Assembly: GCF_007830265.1 (NCBI RefSeq)
Contig: NZ_VLKE01000001.1
Location: forward strand, 2,728,001-2,792,000
Direction of reading: 5' to 3'
Source: Micromonospora olivasterospora
GTDB taxonomy: Bacteria; Actinomycetota; Actinomycetes; Mycobacteriales; Micromonosporaceae
DNA: 64,000 nt
Position numbers and translations under genes: made by a program. The notes beneath the pieces were generated by a model that saw only the letters and a list, made by a program, of their open reading frames with translations, did no database searches and was not told the origin of the DNA. This document shows positions 8,484-16,509 of the stretch, piece by piece. Position 1 is the first letter of the stretch. Each line of letters opens with the position of its first letter.

Positions 8484-10523
8484 TCAGCGCGGCGCGCCCA
8501 CCGCCGAGGGCAGCAGGTCGACGTCGTTCTCGTTGACGAACATGACCCGGTGACCGAACTGGATCTGCACGTACCGGTTCTCGCCCCGGATCACCGTCCA
8601 GTCGCCGGGGGACGAGCCGTCGAACGTCACGGCCCGGTAGTACTCGCCGGGCAGCACACCGCCGACGGCGTACCGCTGCCCTGCCGAGAGGGTGTACTGC
8701 AGCGGCGAGACCGCCTGGTACGGCACCCCGGCCGGGTACGCCGCCGCCTCGGGGTACGCCCGGCCGTACACCGGGATCGTGGCCTTGCCGGCCTTCGGGA
8801 CGGCCACGAAGCCCTGCGCCCACTTCGCGCTCGGCGCCGAGGCCGGGTTGTAGAACCAGGCCTTCTGGCCCAGGTACCAGATCGCCGTCCAGTCACCCTC
8901 CTGGCCCGCCAGCGCGTACGTCTGGCCGGCGGCGGCGCGGGCGCCGTGGTCGGAGATGTACATCGTGTTCGGCGTGCCGTTCGGCCGCAGCCCGCGGTCG
9001 TTCACCAGCGGCGCGTCGGCGCTCGGCGCGGTGCGCAGGATGACCGAGGACGCGGGGCGCAGCGGGCAGGGCGCGATCGGCGGCGGCGGGGTCGGGACCC
9101 CGGGCGGCTGCCGGTTGCAGCCGGTGAACGCCGGCTGGTTGTTCGCGTAGTCGGGGTCGATGGTGACCAGCCCGGTGCGCGGGGTGCCGGTCGAGTGGAA
9201 CGGCGCCTTGAGCAGGTCGAAGTAGTGCGACCAGTCCCAGTACGGCCCCGGGTCCCAGTGCATGCCGGCGACCGTCGACGCCACCGTGCCCGGGACGTTG
9301 TCGTGGCCGAGAATGTGCTGCCGGTCCAGCGGGATCTGGAACTTGTGCGCCAGGTGCCGCACGAGCTTCGCCGAGGTGCGGTACATCGCCTCGGTGTACC
9401 AGGTGCCGTGGCCGGCGAAGCCCTCGTGCTCGAGGCCGATGGACTTGGCGTTGACGTACCAGTTGCCGGCGTGCCAGCCGACGTCCTTGGCCTTGATGTG
9501 CTGGGCGATGTAGCCGTCCACCGAGCGCAGCGTGTAGTGCCAGCCCAGGTAGTCGGCCCGCTTCACCAGGTTGACGCTGGGGGTGAAGTAGCCCTCCGTG
9601 TCGTGGATGATGATGTACTCGATCTTCTGGTCCGCCGGCCGGTTGGCCAGGTCGTGGTTGCCGTAGCTGCCGGCAGCGGGGCCGGTCTTCGCGTACGGTG
9701 CCGGGATCCACTCGCAGGGGAGCCCGACCGGGCACTCCAGGCCGTCCGGCCGCTCCGCGCGCCGCAGCCCGAGCCGGTTCACCGCGGACTCGTCGGGGTC
9801 GACCGCCCGCGCGGCCAGCGTCACCCGGTGACCGTCGTCGGTGGTCCGGCTCGCGCCGAGGCTGATCTGGTCGTACACCTCTGCGGCGAAGGCCGCCGCG
9901 GCGTCCTCGGTGTCCGCGCCCGAGTAGCGGGCCACCGCGCCGTACCAGGACGCCGGGTCGCTGTCCGCGCCGACCGGGCTGTTCAGTTCCTCCTGGTACG
10001 ACGCGAGCAGCGCCGCCCCGCCCCGGATGTTGGTGGCCGCGTCGGCGATGAGCGCCTCCTCGCTGGCGCCGGTGAGTTCCGCGGCGGTCTCCAGGGTGTG
10101 CAGTCCGGGCAGCGCCGGGGCCGGCTCGGCCGGGCCGGACTCGGGGACCACCAGCGGCCGGGAGTCGTCGCCCCGGGGGTCCTCGCCCTCGTCGACGTGC
10201 GCGCTGGCGGCCTCGTTCGAGGCGACCCGCTCGGCGTCGGTCAGGTGCATCGGGCCGAACCCGCCGCTCGTGCTCGGGTGGCCGGCGTGGGTGTCCCAGC
10301 GGGACTCCAGGTAGGAGACGCCGAGCAACACGCTCTCCGGCACGCCGTACTCGGCCGCCGCGGCCGCGTACTGCTGCTGCCTGTCGCTGATCGCGTCGGC
10401 GGACCCGGTGCCGATCGGTTCGGCGGCGACGGGCCCGGCGGCGAAGGGTAGGACCGCGGTGGCCGCTGCCACCACGGTGGCGAGCAGGACGCGTCTGCTC
10501 GCCGGTAGGCTGGATCGGGGCAT
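8484..10523 (-). CDS. Secreted N-acetylmuramoyl-L-alanine amidase with lysozyme-like N-domain
   Basis: The product is 679 aa. The signal peptide is cleaved around residue 34 (PVAAEP). Residues about 40-215 resemble a transglycosylase fold (YGVPESVLLGVSYLESRWDTH, GGFGPMHLTD). An amidase_2 domain follows at about 295-440, with IEYIIIHDTEG (H307, Zn ligand), WHYTLRSVDGYIAQHI and ILGHDNVPG. The last 200 residues contain SH3-like repeats (WYLGQKAWFYNP, YVQIQFGHRVMFVNENDV) that probably bind cell wall. It hydrolyses the MurNAc-L-Ala bond outside the membrane. It is flanked by two NlpC/P60 genes, making a peptidoglycan-hydrolase block. Confidence 0.92.
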   Translation of the reverse strand: MPRSSLPASRRVLLATVVAAATAVLPFAAGPVAAEPIGTGSADAISDRQQQYAAAAAEYGVPESVLLGVSYLESRWDTHAGHPSTSGGFGPMHLTDAERVASNEAASAHVDEGEDPRGDDSRPLVVPESGPAEPAPALPGLHTLETAAELTGASEEALIADAATNIRGGAALLASYQEELNSPVGADSDPASWYGAVARYSGADTEDAAAAFAAEVYDQISLGASRTTDDGHRVTLAARAVDPDESAVNRLGLRRAERPDGLECPVGLPCEWIPAPYAKTGPAAGSYGNHDLANRPADQKIEYIIIHDTEGYFTPSVNLVKRADYLGWHYTLRSVDGYIAQHIKAKDVGWHAGNWYVNAKSIGLEHEGFAGHGTWYTEAMYRTSAKLVRHLAHKFQIPLDRQHILGHDNVPGTVASTVAGMHWDPGPYWDWSHYFDLLKAPFHSTGTPRTGLVTIDPDYANNQPAFTGCNRQPPGVPTPPPPIAPCPLRPASSVILRTAPSADAPLVNDRGLRPNGTPNTMYISDHGARAAAGQTYALAGQEGDWTAIWYLGQKAWFYNPASAPSAKWAQGFVAVPKAGKATIPVYGRAYPEAAAYPAGVPYQAVSPLQYTLSAGQRYAVGGVLPGEYYRAVTFDGSSPGDWTVIRGENRYVQIQFGHRVMFVNENDVDLLPSAVGAPR

Positions 10524-10661
10524 CGAACCTCCCGAGTGAGGGTCTGGGTGAGGTCACCCTCCCGCCGCCGCCCCTCGCGGTCAATACCTTTCCGGCTATC
10601 GATATTGGATGAAAAAAAGCTACGGCTGTCGCAGCCGTACGGAGTGTCACCGCCGGGCGGG
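10524..10661. other. Divergent intergenic region, amidase side
   Basis: The first 138 bp of the 367-bp gap between the amidase and the second NlpC/P60 gene. They hold the amidase ribosome site (GGGAGG on the minus strand) and an A-rich stretch near 10605-10620 that is unusual in this GC-rich sequence and probably belongs to the amidase promoter. No gene is visible. Confidence 0.4.
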
Positions 10662-10691
10662 TTGCGAATCGGTAACGGCCGTCTCTACTCT
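10662..10691 (+). promoter_or_regulatory. Promoter of the riboswitch-controlled NlpC/P60 gene
   Basis: TTGCGA (10662-10667), 18 bp, TACTCT (10686-10691). A start near 10698 would put the whole riboswitch in the leader. Confidence 0.45.
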
Positions 10692-10739
10692 GGTCAATCG
10701 TCGGCCGGTCACAGCGCCGCCCATACGGGGCGGTGACGG

Positions 10740-10875
10740 TCCGACACCGTCGAGTCGCCTCCGGGCGATCCGGGGACCCAGGTACGCCGGGGTGAATCCG
10801 CAGCCTCGCTGCGGTAGGGCGCTCTCCCTTCCCGCCCGAACCCGTCAGCTAACCCGGTAGGCGGTACGGGAAGAA
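10740..10875 (+). ncRNA. c-di-AMP riboswitch (ydaO/yuaA type)
   Basis: The leader contains the conserved blocks of this class in order: GGGGACCCA near 10772, GGGGTGAATCC near 10789, a stem-loop around CGCAGCCTCGCTGCGGTAGG, and CCCGAACCCGTCAGCTAACC near 10837, ending with GTAGGCGG just before the ribosome site. The class binds cyclic di-AMP and, in actinobacteria, typically sits upstream of NlpC/P60 and Rpf cell-wall hydrolase genes (established knowledge); ligand binding turns expression off. Boundaries are approximate, since I matched sequence blocks and did not fold the RNA. Confidence 0.9.
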
Positions 10876-10890
10876 GGAGAACGGAGCCCG

Positions 10891-11931
10891 GTGGCACACC
10901 ATGCCCCGCGGCGCCCGTCGCGCCGGTCGGCCCACGCCGACCCGGTGCCGGTTGCGCCGCGTCCACGCTGGTCACGCTTCACCACCGCCCTCGCCGCCCT
11001 CGCCGGCGCCGCCGTCGTCCTGACCGGCGCCCCGCCCGCGGCCCACGCCGAGCCGTCGGTCGCCGAGATCGAGCGGCAGATCGACGAGGACTGGAACAAG
11101 CTCGAACCGCTCATCGAGCGGCACAACGCCACCCGCCAGGACCTCGCCGCGAAGCGGAAGCAGGCCGACGCGCTCGCCCGGCAGATCGGGCCGCTGGAGC
11201 GTCAGGTGGACCAGGCGATGGCAAAGGTCAACGGCCTCGCCGTCGAGGCGTACAAGGGCGAGAACCTCTCGGCCGTGAACGCGCTGCTCGGCAGCCGCTC
11301 CGCGAGCCAGATGCTCGGGCAGTTGGAGATGCTCGACCAGTTCGCCCACCGCGAGCAGCGCGGCGTCCAGGCGGTCGTCGACCTGCGCGACCGGCTGGCC
11401 GCGAAGAAGCAGCCGCTGGACGAGATGGTCGCCCAGCTCACCCGCACCGAGGCCCAGCTCGCGGCGAAGCGCAAGCAGATCGACGACGAGATCGACCGGC
11501 TGCAGAAGCTCCGGATCAAGGTGTACGGCAACGGTGGCGGCGGGCCGCTGCGGCCCGCCCCCTGCCCGGCGACCTACCCGGGCGGCGGCGCCGGGATCGC
11601 CGTCAAGTTCGCCTGTGCCCAGATCGGCAAGCCGTACGTCTGGGGCGCCGAGGGCCCGAACGCGTACGACTGCTCCGGCCTCATGCTGGCCGCGTGGGCC
11701 AAGGCCGGCGTCTCGCTGCCGCACAACGCGGCCCGGCAGCGGGCCGTGACCGCCCGGGTGAGCCGCGCCGACCTGCGCCCCGGCGATCTCGTCTTCTACT
11801 ACTCCGACCTGCACCACGTCGGCATGTACGTGGGCGGCGGCTGGGTCGTGCACGCCTCCCAGGCCGGCGCCCCGATCAAGATGAAGCACGTCGACGACGG
11901 CCAGGTCAACAGCTACGGCCGCCCCGGCTGA
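10891..11931 (+). CDS. Secreted NlpC/P60 peptidoglycan endopeptidase under riboswitch control
   Basis: The product is 346 aa and paralogous to the enzyme at 7405. The start GTG 10891 has GAAGGAG upstream within the riboswitch tail. A signal peptide ends near AHAEPS (residue about 52). The helical coiled-coil region spans about 53-215, followed by a short Gly/Pro linker. The NlpC/P60 domain carries Cys261 in YDCSGLMLAAW and DLHHVGMYVGGG. It cuts peptidoglycan stem peptides during growth and division. The c-di-AMP riboswitch ties it to a nucleotide signal that reports turgor and wall state; the sister gene has no such leader. A short palindrome (11939-11963) lies just after the stop. Confidence 0.94.
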   Translation: MAHHAPRRPSRRSAHADPVPVAPRPRWSRFTTALAALAGAAVVLTGAPPAAHAEPSVAEIERQIDEDWNKLEPLIERHNATRQDLAAKRKQADALARQIGPLERQVDQAMAKVNGLAVEAYKGENLSAVNALLGSRSASQMLGQLEMLDQFAHREQRGVQAVVDLRDRLAAKKQPLDEMVAQLTRTEAQLAAKRKQIDDEIDRLQKLRIKVYGNGGGGPLRPAPCPATYPGGGAGIAVKFACAQIGKPYVWGAEGPNAYDCSGLMLAAWAKAGVSLPHNAARQRAVTARVSRADLRPGDLVFYYSDLHHVGMYVGGGWVVHASQAGAPIKMKHVDDGQVNSYGRPG

Positions 11932-11938
11932 CGGGTAC

Positions 11939-11963
11939 GGGGCCCCTGCGGGACGGGGGCCCC
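11939..11963. terminator. GC-rich hairpin after the NlpC/P60 gene
   Basis: GGGGCCCC occurs at 11939-11946 and 11956-11963 with a 9-nt spacer. It lies in the 52-bp gap between convergent stops (11931 and 11984), so it can serve both genes. No T-tract follows. Confidence 0.5.
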
Positions 11964-11983
11964 TGCTCGCCGCCGGGCCGGCG

Positions 11984-12562
11984 TCAGCGGGTCGGCCAGG
12001 TGCGCCAGTTCTGCCAGGACCGGCTCGGGGTCGGGCCGCGTTGCCCCTGGTAGCGCGAGCCGTAGACGGCCGACCCGTACGGGTGCTCGGCCGGCGACGA
12101 GAGCCGGAAGATGCACAGCTGCCCGATCTTCATTCCGGGCCACAGGGTGATCGGCAGGTTCGCCACGTTCGACAGCTCCAGCGTGACGTGCCCGGAGAAG
12201 CCGGGGTCGATGAAGCCGGCGGTCGAGTGGGTCAGCAGCCCGAGCCGGCCCAGGCTCGACTTGCCTTCGAGGCGGCCAGCGAGCTGGTCGCCGAGCGAGA
12301 TCACCTCCAGTGTCGAGGCGAGCACGAACTCGCCCGGGTGCAGCACGAACGGCTGGCCGTCGGGCACCTCCACCACCGACGTCAGGTCGTCCTGCTGCAC
12401 GGAGGGGTCGATGTGCGTGTAGAGGTGGTTGTTGAAGACCCGGAAGAGCTTGTCCAGGCGTACGTCGATGCTCGACGGCTGCACCAGGGTCGGCTCGAAC
12501 GGCTCCAGCGCGAGGGCGCCAGCCTTCAGCTCGCTGACGAGGTCGCGGTCGGAGAGCAGCAT
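11984..12562 (-). CDS. dcd: dCTP deaminase (probably bifunctional, dUMP-forming)
   Basis: The product is 192 aa, the usual length. It contains [43 protein letters not shown] (phosphate binding) and [19 protein letters not shown], which carries the catalytic glutamate. It converts dCTP to dUTP, and in actinobacteria often on to dUMP, feeding dTMP synthesis. I start it at ATG 12562, where the family begins (MLLSDRDLV). A TATGGT box (minus strand, 12569-12574) lies exactly 6 nt before the ATG, indicating a leaderless transcript. It is divergent from the PPOX gene, with a LexA box 73 bp from this start. Confidence 0.95.
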   Translation of the reverse strand: MLLSDRDLVSELKAGALALEPFEPTLVQPSSIDVRLDKLFRVFNNHLYTHIDPSVQQDDLTSVVEVPDGQPFVLHPGEFVLASTLEVISLGDQLAGRLEGKSSLGRLGLLTHSTAGFIDPGFSGHVTLELSNVANLPITLWPGMKIGQLCIFRLSSPAEHPYGSAVYGSRYQGQRGPTPSRSWQNWRTWPTR

Positions 12563-12634
12563 CGCCACACCATAGCGAGCCTGGCCGTGGGCATTGCGAC
12601 CGGTTCGGGTGACATGCGTGTCGTGGACGGCGTG

Positions 12635-12656
12635 TCGAACATTTGTTCGATAGAAT
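12635..12656 (+). promoter_or_regulatory. LexA (SOS) box abutting a leaderless -10
   Basis: TCGAACATTTGTTCGA (12635-12650) matches the actinobacterial LexA consensus TCGAAC-N4-GTTCGA at all ten fixed positions. It is followed directly by TAGAAT (12651-12656), a perfect TANNNT -10, with ATG 12663 six nt later. LexA bound here would block RNA polymerase, so the PPOX gene should be DNA-damage inducible. Confidence 0.8.
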
Positions 12657-12662
12657 GCCGGC

Positions 12663-13225
12663 ATGGCTTCCTGGTCCGAATTCGCCGCTGACGAGCCACG
12701 ACTCGCCGACGGGATCCGCCTCCTCATGCAGCAGTACGGGCCGGGCTTCGGCTACCTGGCCACCGTCCGGGCCGACGGCGGGCCCCGGGTGCACCCGGTC
12801 TCCCCGGTCATCACCGACGAGGGTCTCTTCTGCTTCGTCATCGACTCGCCGAAACGGCGCGACCTGGAGCGCGACGGCCGCTACGCCCTGCACTCCTTCC
12901 CGCCGGAGGACAGCGACGACGAGGCGTACGTGGCGGGGCGCGCCCGGCCGGTGACCGACGAGGCGCGCGTGGCCCGGCTCGCCGAGATCGGGCGGGCCGC
13001 CCCGCAGGTCGACTGGCGGCTGTTCGAGTTCACCGTCGACGTGGCGATGCTGACCCGGCGGGGTCAGGGCGTGGGCGTGGCCGGCCCGGGCGACGGCGCG
13101 GGGCGGCCGGCCGTGCAGGTCTGGCTCGACCCCGGGCGGCCGGGGCCGCGGGTGGTGCCGCCGTCGACGTACCCGATCAACGGCCGGCCCGGCGCGCACA
13201 TGGCGCCCACCGGGCGGCGGCCTGA
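12663..13225 (+). CDS. Pyridoxamine 5'-phosphate oxidase-like flavin protein (probable frameshift near 3' end)
   Basis: The protein begins [21 protein letters not shown] and has the PPOX split-barrel core ([45 protein letters not shown]). Its conserved region ends at [12 protein letters not shown] (about 13192). The frame then has no stop until 14291, running antisense through the metalloprotease gene. One missing base near 13190 would give a stop at 13223-13225 and a normal 187-aa protein; I use that end. It may be an FMN- or F420-dependent reductase, substrate unknown. Transcription appears leaderless and LexA-controlled. Confidence 0.7.
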
Positions 13226-13240
13226 CCCCGAAGACGCCGA

Positions 13241-13264
13241 TGCCGGCCCCGTCGTGGGCCGGCA
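13241..13264. terminator. Hairpin between PPOX and metalloprotease genes
   Basis: A 9-bp perfect stem (TGCCGGCCC, 13241-13249, pairing with 13256-13264) with a 6-nt loop lies between the converging genes. It supports the inferred PPOX end at 13225. Confidence 0.6.
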
Positions 13265-13289
13265 CCGGTGTGTCAGTAGCGGTGGTGCG

Positions 13290-14273
13290 TCAGGCCGCGC
13301 GGTAGGCGTTCCACGCGGTCAGCATCCGGCTCGCCTGACCGGGGGTGAACTGGTACATGCACGAGTCGTAGGTGTAGTCCATGAAGTTGGTGATCGGGTC
13401 CAGGCCCGTCGCGGTGCAGGTGTCCCGCCCGGTCGGGCACTGGAACGCCGGCGAGGCCTCGGCCGGGGTGTCGCCGACGCCGTCGCCGGAGCCGGTGCAG
13501 CCGCCCTGGAAGGTGTGGTACAGGTTCAGCCAGTGGCCGACCTCGTGGGTGCCCGTGTCGCCCTGGTTGTAGTTGGTGGCGGTGCCGCCCGGCAGCGACT
13601 CGCTCAGCACGACCACGCCGTCCATGCTGTTGAGCTTCTTCTGCGGGAACGTCGCCCAGCCGAGCAGGTCGTCGCTCAGCTCGCCGAGGTAGATGTTCAG
13701 CGTGTTCTTGCCGCCCTCGCGCAGGGTGGTCTTCATCGAGCGCTCAGCCGACGAGCCCTGCACGATCGGGTACCAGGCCGGGTTGGTGACCCGGTTGATC
13801 CTCTGAAGCTGGAAGCCGAAAGCGGTGGCCGCGCCGCCGGTGGCGCCGGCGTAGGCCTCGTTCAGCACGCTGATCTGCTGGGTGATCATCGAGTCCGGGA
13901 TGTTGCCGCCGGCCCGGGTGCTGTCCCGCTGGATGACGTGGACGACGACCGGGATGGTCACGCTCGCCACCGGCGTGGCCCCGGCGCCGGGGCGGAAGTT
14001 GGCCCGCTCGCGCAGGGCGGCGGCCAGGTCTGCCTCGCGCTCACGGACCTGGGCGGAGGTCAGCTCGTTCGGCTCGTGCTTGGCGTGGCCACCGGCCTTG
14101 ATCCGGGCGTCCGTGTGGACGTCGGCCGGCTCGACGCAGGCGTCCGACGGGGCGGCGGAGAAGGCCGAAGCGGTCGGGACGACGCCCACTGCGGCCGTAC
14201 TCAGCAGCAGCGCGAGGGTCGTCGACGCGACGCCGGCGGTACGCCGGGTCAGCAGGTTGGGACGGAGTCCCAT
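13290..14273 (-). CDS. Secreted zinc metalloprotease, M43 (pappalysin/cytophagalysin) family
   Basis: The product is 327 aa. The signal peptide ends around residue 37 (ASAFSAAP). The catalytic motif is HEVGHWLNLYHTF, the HExxHxxxxxH signature of metzincins, followed by the Met-turn region NFMDYTYDSCMYQFT typical of M43. Upstream are SVTIPVVVHVIQ and NIYLGELSDDLLGWATFP. Four or more cysteines near the C-terminus probably form disulfides. It is an extracellular protease, probably nutritional, and stands alone. The minus-strand ribosome site AGAGGTG precedes ATG 14273. Confidence 0.94.
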   Translation of the reverse strand: MGLRPNLLTRRTAGVASTTLALLLSTAAVGVVPTASAFSAAPSDACVEPADVHTDARIKAGGHAKHEPNELTSAQVREREADLAAALRERANFRPGAGATPVASVTIPVVVHVIQRDSTRAGGNIPDSMITQQISVLNEAYAGATGGAATAFGFQLQRINRVTNPAWYPIVQGSSAERSMKTTLREGGKNTLNIYLGELSDDLLGWATFPQKKLNSMDGVVVLSESLPGGTATNYNQGDTGTHEVGHWLNLYHTFQGGCTGSGDGVGDTPAEASPAFQCPTGRDTCTATGLDPITNFMDYTYDSCMYQFTPGQASRMLTAWNAYRAA

Positions 14274-14495
14274 GGGCCCACCTCTTTCTGACGGCGCGAC
14301 AGGGGGTATGTCACACCGGGGCTGAAATGTGAGGGTGACGCTACATCCGATCGAGGAATTTGAGAACGGCTATGTGTTGCCGGGACGAAAACTTCTCCTG
14401 GTCGAGCCGGGTGGGATGTCCGGTTTAGGGGTGCTGCGAGGGTCGGTGACGCGCCCGAGGGGGGTACCTGGGTGCAGCGCGCCGGCGAACTCAGG

Positions 14496-14501
14496 TACAG
14501 T
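14496..14501 (+). promoter_or_regulatory. tRNA-Gly -10 box
   Basis: TACAGT lies 10 nt before the first tRNA base. No convincing -35 is visible 17 bp upstream. Confidence 0.45.
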
Positions 14502-14511
14502 GGTGCCGCCT

Positions 14512-14585
14512 GCGGGTGTAGTTCAATGGCAGAACATCAGCTTCCCAAGCTGACAGTGCGGGTTCGATTCCCGTCACCCGCTCCA
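14512..14585 (+). tRNA. tRNA-Gly (anticodon CCC)
   Basis: The acceptor stem GCGGGTG (14512-14518) pairs with CACCCGC (14575-14581). The anticodon loop TTCCCAA gives anticodon CCC. The T arm is GCGGGTTCGATTCCCGT, the discriminator is U and CCA is encoded (14583-14585). A hairpin at 14587-14632 follows as terminator. A tRNA-Gly(CCC) near dcd is a common arrangement in actinobacteria (family memory). Confidence 0.97.
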
Positions 14586-14586
14586 C

Positions 14587-14632
14587 GATCGAGGCCCTGG
14601 CCAGGACGACAGTCCCAGCCAGGGCCTTCGAT
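14587..14632 (+). terminator. Terminator hairpin after tRNA-Gly
   Basis: An inverted repeat around GAGGCCCTGGC and GCCAGGGCCTTCG with one bulge and a 16-nt loop lies 2 nt after the tRNA CCA. Confidence 0.6.
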
Positions 14633-14766
14633 GTTCCAAGGTCGAAGGATCATGCGGCGTGCCATCGGGCATCCCTGGCCGGGCAGCCCGCCGCGCCGTG
14701 GTCAGACGTCGAGATCTTGTCGGCGGCTGTGGGGTGGCGGCTGCGCCGATCGTTTCGGCAAGGCCG

Positions 14767-15072
14767 TCAGAGTGGGTCGAGGCGGCGCCTGAGCAGGCAA
14801 AACTCGTTGCCTTCCGGATCGGCGAGGACGTGCCAGGACGCCTCGGCGGGCTGACCGATGTCGACGAGTTTGGCCCCGGCGGCCAGGAGGCGCTCGAGCT
14901 CGGCGTCCTGATCGCGGTCGGTGGGGTTGACGTCGATGTGCAGCCGGGCACGCCCGTTCTTCGGCTCGTCGTCGCGGATGAGGAAGATCGTCGGCTGCGG
15001 GCCGCCGAACCCTTCGCGCGGGCCAATCTCCGGCCGCACGAGGATCTCATGGGCTCCCTGCAGCGAGAACAA
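14767..15072 (-). pseudogene. Glyoxalase/VOC-domain protein, 5'-truncated
   Basis: The 101-aa frame covers only the C-terminal half of a VOC domain: PTIFLIRDDEPKNGRARLHIDVN, DQDAELERLLAAGAKLVDIGQ and the closing WHVLADPEGNEFCLLRRR. The N-terminal beta-alpha-beta unit that starts this family is missing, and neither frame upstream of 15072 supplies it. It lies between the tRNA and the 19-bp copy of the tRNA end, so it may be what is left of an integrated segment. A complete VOC gene lies at 16040. Confidence 0.7.
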
Positions 15073-15352
15073 GCTCGCAAGCTAACGGGCGAGGCGAGCG
15101 GGGGTCGAACCAATTTCGGGCTCTCGCCTGGCCGGGGCACCGGGCGAGGACCGTAGGGCGCGCAGTGGGGCAGTTTGTGAACACGGTGAGCGACGCATCC
15201 GAGCGGCGGAGCCGGGCCATGGTCTACCCCGGCCCTCGAAGCATGGAACCTGTGGCCCGAGCAGTTCCTGCACCTCTGGCAGACGGGCGGTCCGAAGTAG
15301 CAGCCAGCCTCGCCGCGAACCCGCCGCCAGGGGGCCGTGTCCAACGCCCAAC

Positions 15353-15371
15353 TCGATTCCCGTCACCCGCT
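15353..15371. repeat. Direct repeat of the tRNA-Gly 3' end (putative att site)
   Basis: The 19-bp sequence TCGATTCCCGTCACCCGCT is identical to tRNA-Gly positions 14564-14582 (T-loop to discriminator). The copies are 789 bp apart in the same orientation. Such duplications of a tRNA 3' end are left by tyrosine-integrase elements. No integrase is present between them, so this is a candidate scar. Confidence 0.75.
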
Positions 15372-15404
15372 TCGGGCTTGCCGTCGAGCCGCACGATGCG
15401 GCAC

Positions 15405-15556
15405 ATGCCGGACCGGGTGCGACCGTACGGTTACGAAGGCGTGCGGTACGTCGTCGCCGTTGGCCTGTCGGCAGCCGGTCTCCTCCCGCTCTGCGGCCTT
15501 CCCGAACTCGGCCTGCCTGGGCCGCGGTCCTGGACGCCCTCAATTCGTACCGCTGA
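15405..15556 (+). pseudogene. Possible small frameshifted ORF
   Basis: ATG 15405 opens MPDRVRPYGYEGVRY and continues to about ...LPELGLP; one missing base near 15515 would join it to WAAVLDALNSYR and a stop at 15554. It is 50 codons after repair. I do not recognise a family. The downstream stretch to 15659 shows nothing else I can support. Confidence 0.2.
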
Positions 15557-15659
15557 CCGCCGCTCGGACCAGCACGCCAAGACTCGGATGCCGATCCGGC
15601 GGGAACGGGTACGGCGATGGCCGCAGCAGCGTGCGGCCATCCCCGGCAGAGTCGACGGT

Positions 15660-15959
15660 TCAGCAGGTGGTGTTGCGGGCCGGGACCCAACCGTCCAGTG
15701 CGGGGTCTTCGGCGCCGTGCCCGTAGATCCAGACATCGTCGTCGATGCCCCAGGCCTGGCCGTGCCAGCGGAACCCGCGCCCTGCCGTCAGGGTGCGCAG
15801 AATGAACGAGCTCTGCGGCGCGGCCCGGAGCCAGGTGTTCTCCCTGAGGTTGCAGACGAAGCCGGGCGCGTCGCTGGCCGAGGCCGGGGCGGCCGCCACT
15901 GCCGTGCCGGTGAGAATGACAGCCCCGGCCGTCAGTGCGTGCAAGAGTCGGCGTTTCAC
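15660..15959 (-). CDS. Small secreted SH3-like protein
   Basis: The product is 99 aa from GTG 15959, which has AAAGGA 7 nt upstream. A clear signal peptide (KRRLLHALTAGAVILTGTAVAAAPASA) precedes a compact domain of about 70 residues beginning DAPGFVCNLRENTWLRAAP, with GFRWHGQAWGIDDDVWIYGHG and ending GWVPARNTTC. The pattern of a Cys near each end and a W(L/I)R...G...W layout resembles bacterial SH3-like secreted peptides common in Streptomyces and Micromonospora. The function is unknown; wall binding is possible. It lies inside the degraded zone but looks intact. Confidence 0.75.
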   Translation of the reverse strand: MKRRLLHALTAGAVILTGTAVAAAPASASDAPGFVCNLRENTWLRAAPQSSFILRTLTAGRGFRWHGQAWGIDDDVWIYGHGAEDPALDGWVPARNTTC

Positions 15960-16039
15960 TCGTGTCCTTTCGGTCTGGCCCGTGACGCTGTCCATTGTCG
16001 ACAATGCGCACGTAGGCCGGTATGGCAGCCTTCACCAAG

Positions 16040-16420
16040 TCAGCTCTCGACGAAGAGGCAGAACGGGTGGCCGGCCGGGTCGAAGTGCACCCGTACGTCC
16101 TCCTGCGGCTGGAAGTCCGCCACCGTCGCACCGGCGGCCACCGCGTGGGCGGAGGCCACGTCCAGGTCGTCGACCTCGATGTCGAGGTGCGCCATCAACC
16201 GCGGCTCGTGCGGGCCGCCCGGCCAGACCGGTCGGACGTACGCCGGCTCGGTCTGGAAGGACAGGCCGGTGCCGCCGCCCGGCGGTCGCAGCACAACCCA
16301 GTGCGGCTCGTCCTGCTCCCGCGACCAGCCGAGCAGTCGCTCGTAGAAGGCGGCGAGCTCCTGGGCGTCGGGCGCGTCCAGCACGGTGGTGGCCAGCGCC
16401 AGCCGAGGTCGATGCGTCAT
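16040..16420 (-). CDS. VOC (glyoxalase-like) family protein
   Basis: The product is 126 aa, the normal length for a single two-module VOC domain. It reads ALATTVLDAPDAQELAAFYERLLGW, HWVVLRPPGGGTGLSFQ, PRLMAHLDIEVDDLDVASAHAVAAGATV and FDPAGHPFCLFVES. Putative metal ligands are the conserved His and Glu in LMAHLDIEV and the terminal FVES. The substrate is unknown; the family includes dioxygenases, resistance proteins and glyoxalases. It is divergent from the GNAT pseudogene. Confidence 0.9.
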   Translation of the reverse strand: MTHRPRLALATTVLDAPDAQELAAFYERLLGWSREQDEPHWVVLRPPGGGTGLSFQTEPAYVRPVWPGGPHEPRLMAHLDIEVDDLDVASAHAVAAGATVADFQPQEDVRVHFDPAGHPFCLFVES

Positions 16421-16509
16421 GGCATCGCCCGTACCCGCGGATCGGCCCTCCGTACCGCCCCTCGGCCGGGCGGGCGGTACGGAGAGTCCCCCGCCGGTAC
16501 AGTGCGCTG

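Noticed and set aside
13226..14291. Extension of the PPOX protein to 542 aa
   Set aside because: The extra residues are antisense to the metalloprotease and unlike any PPOX protein; a missing base and the hairpin at 13241 explain the end.
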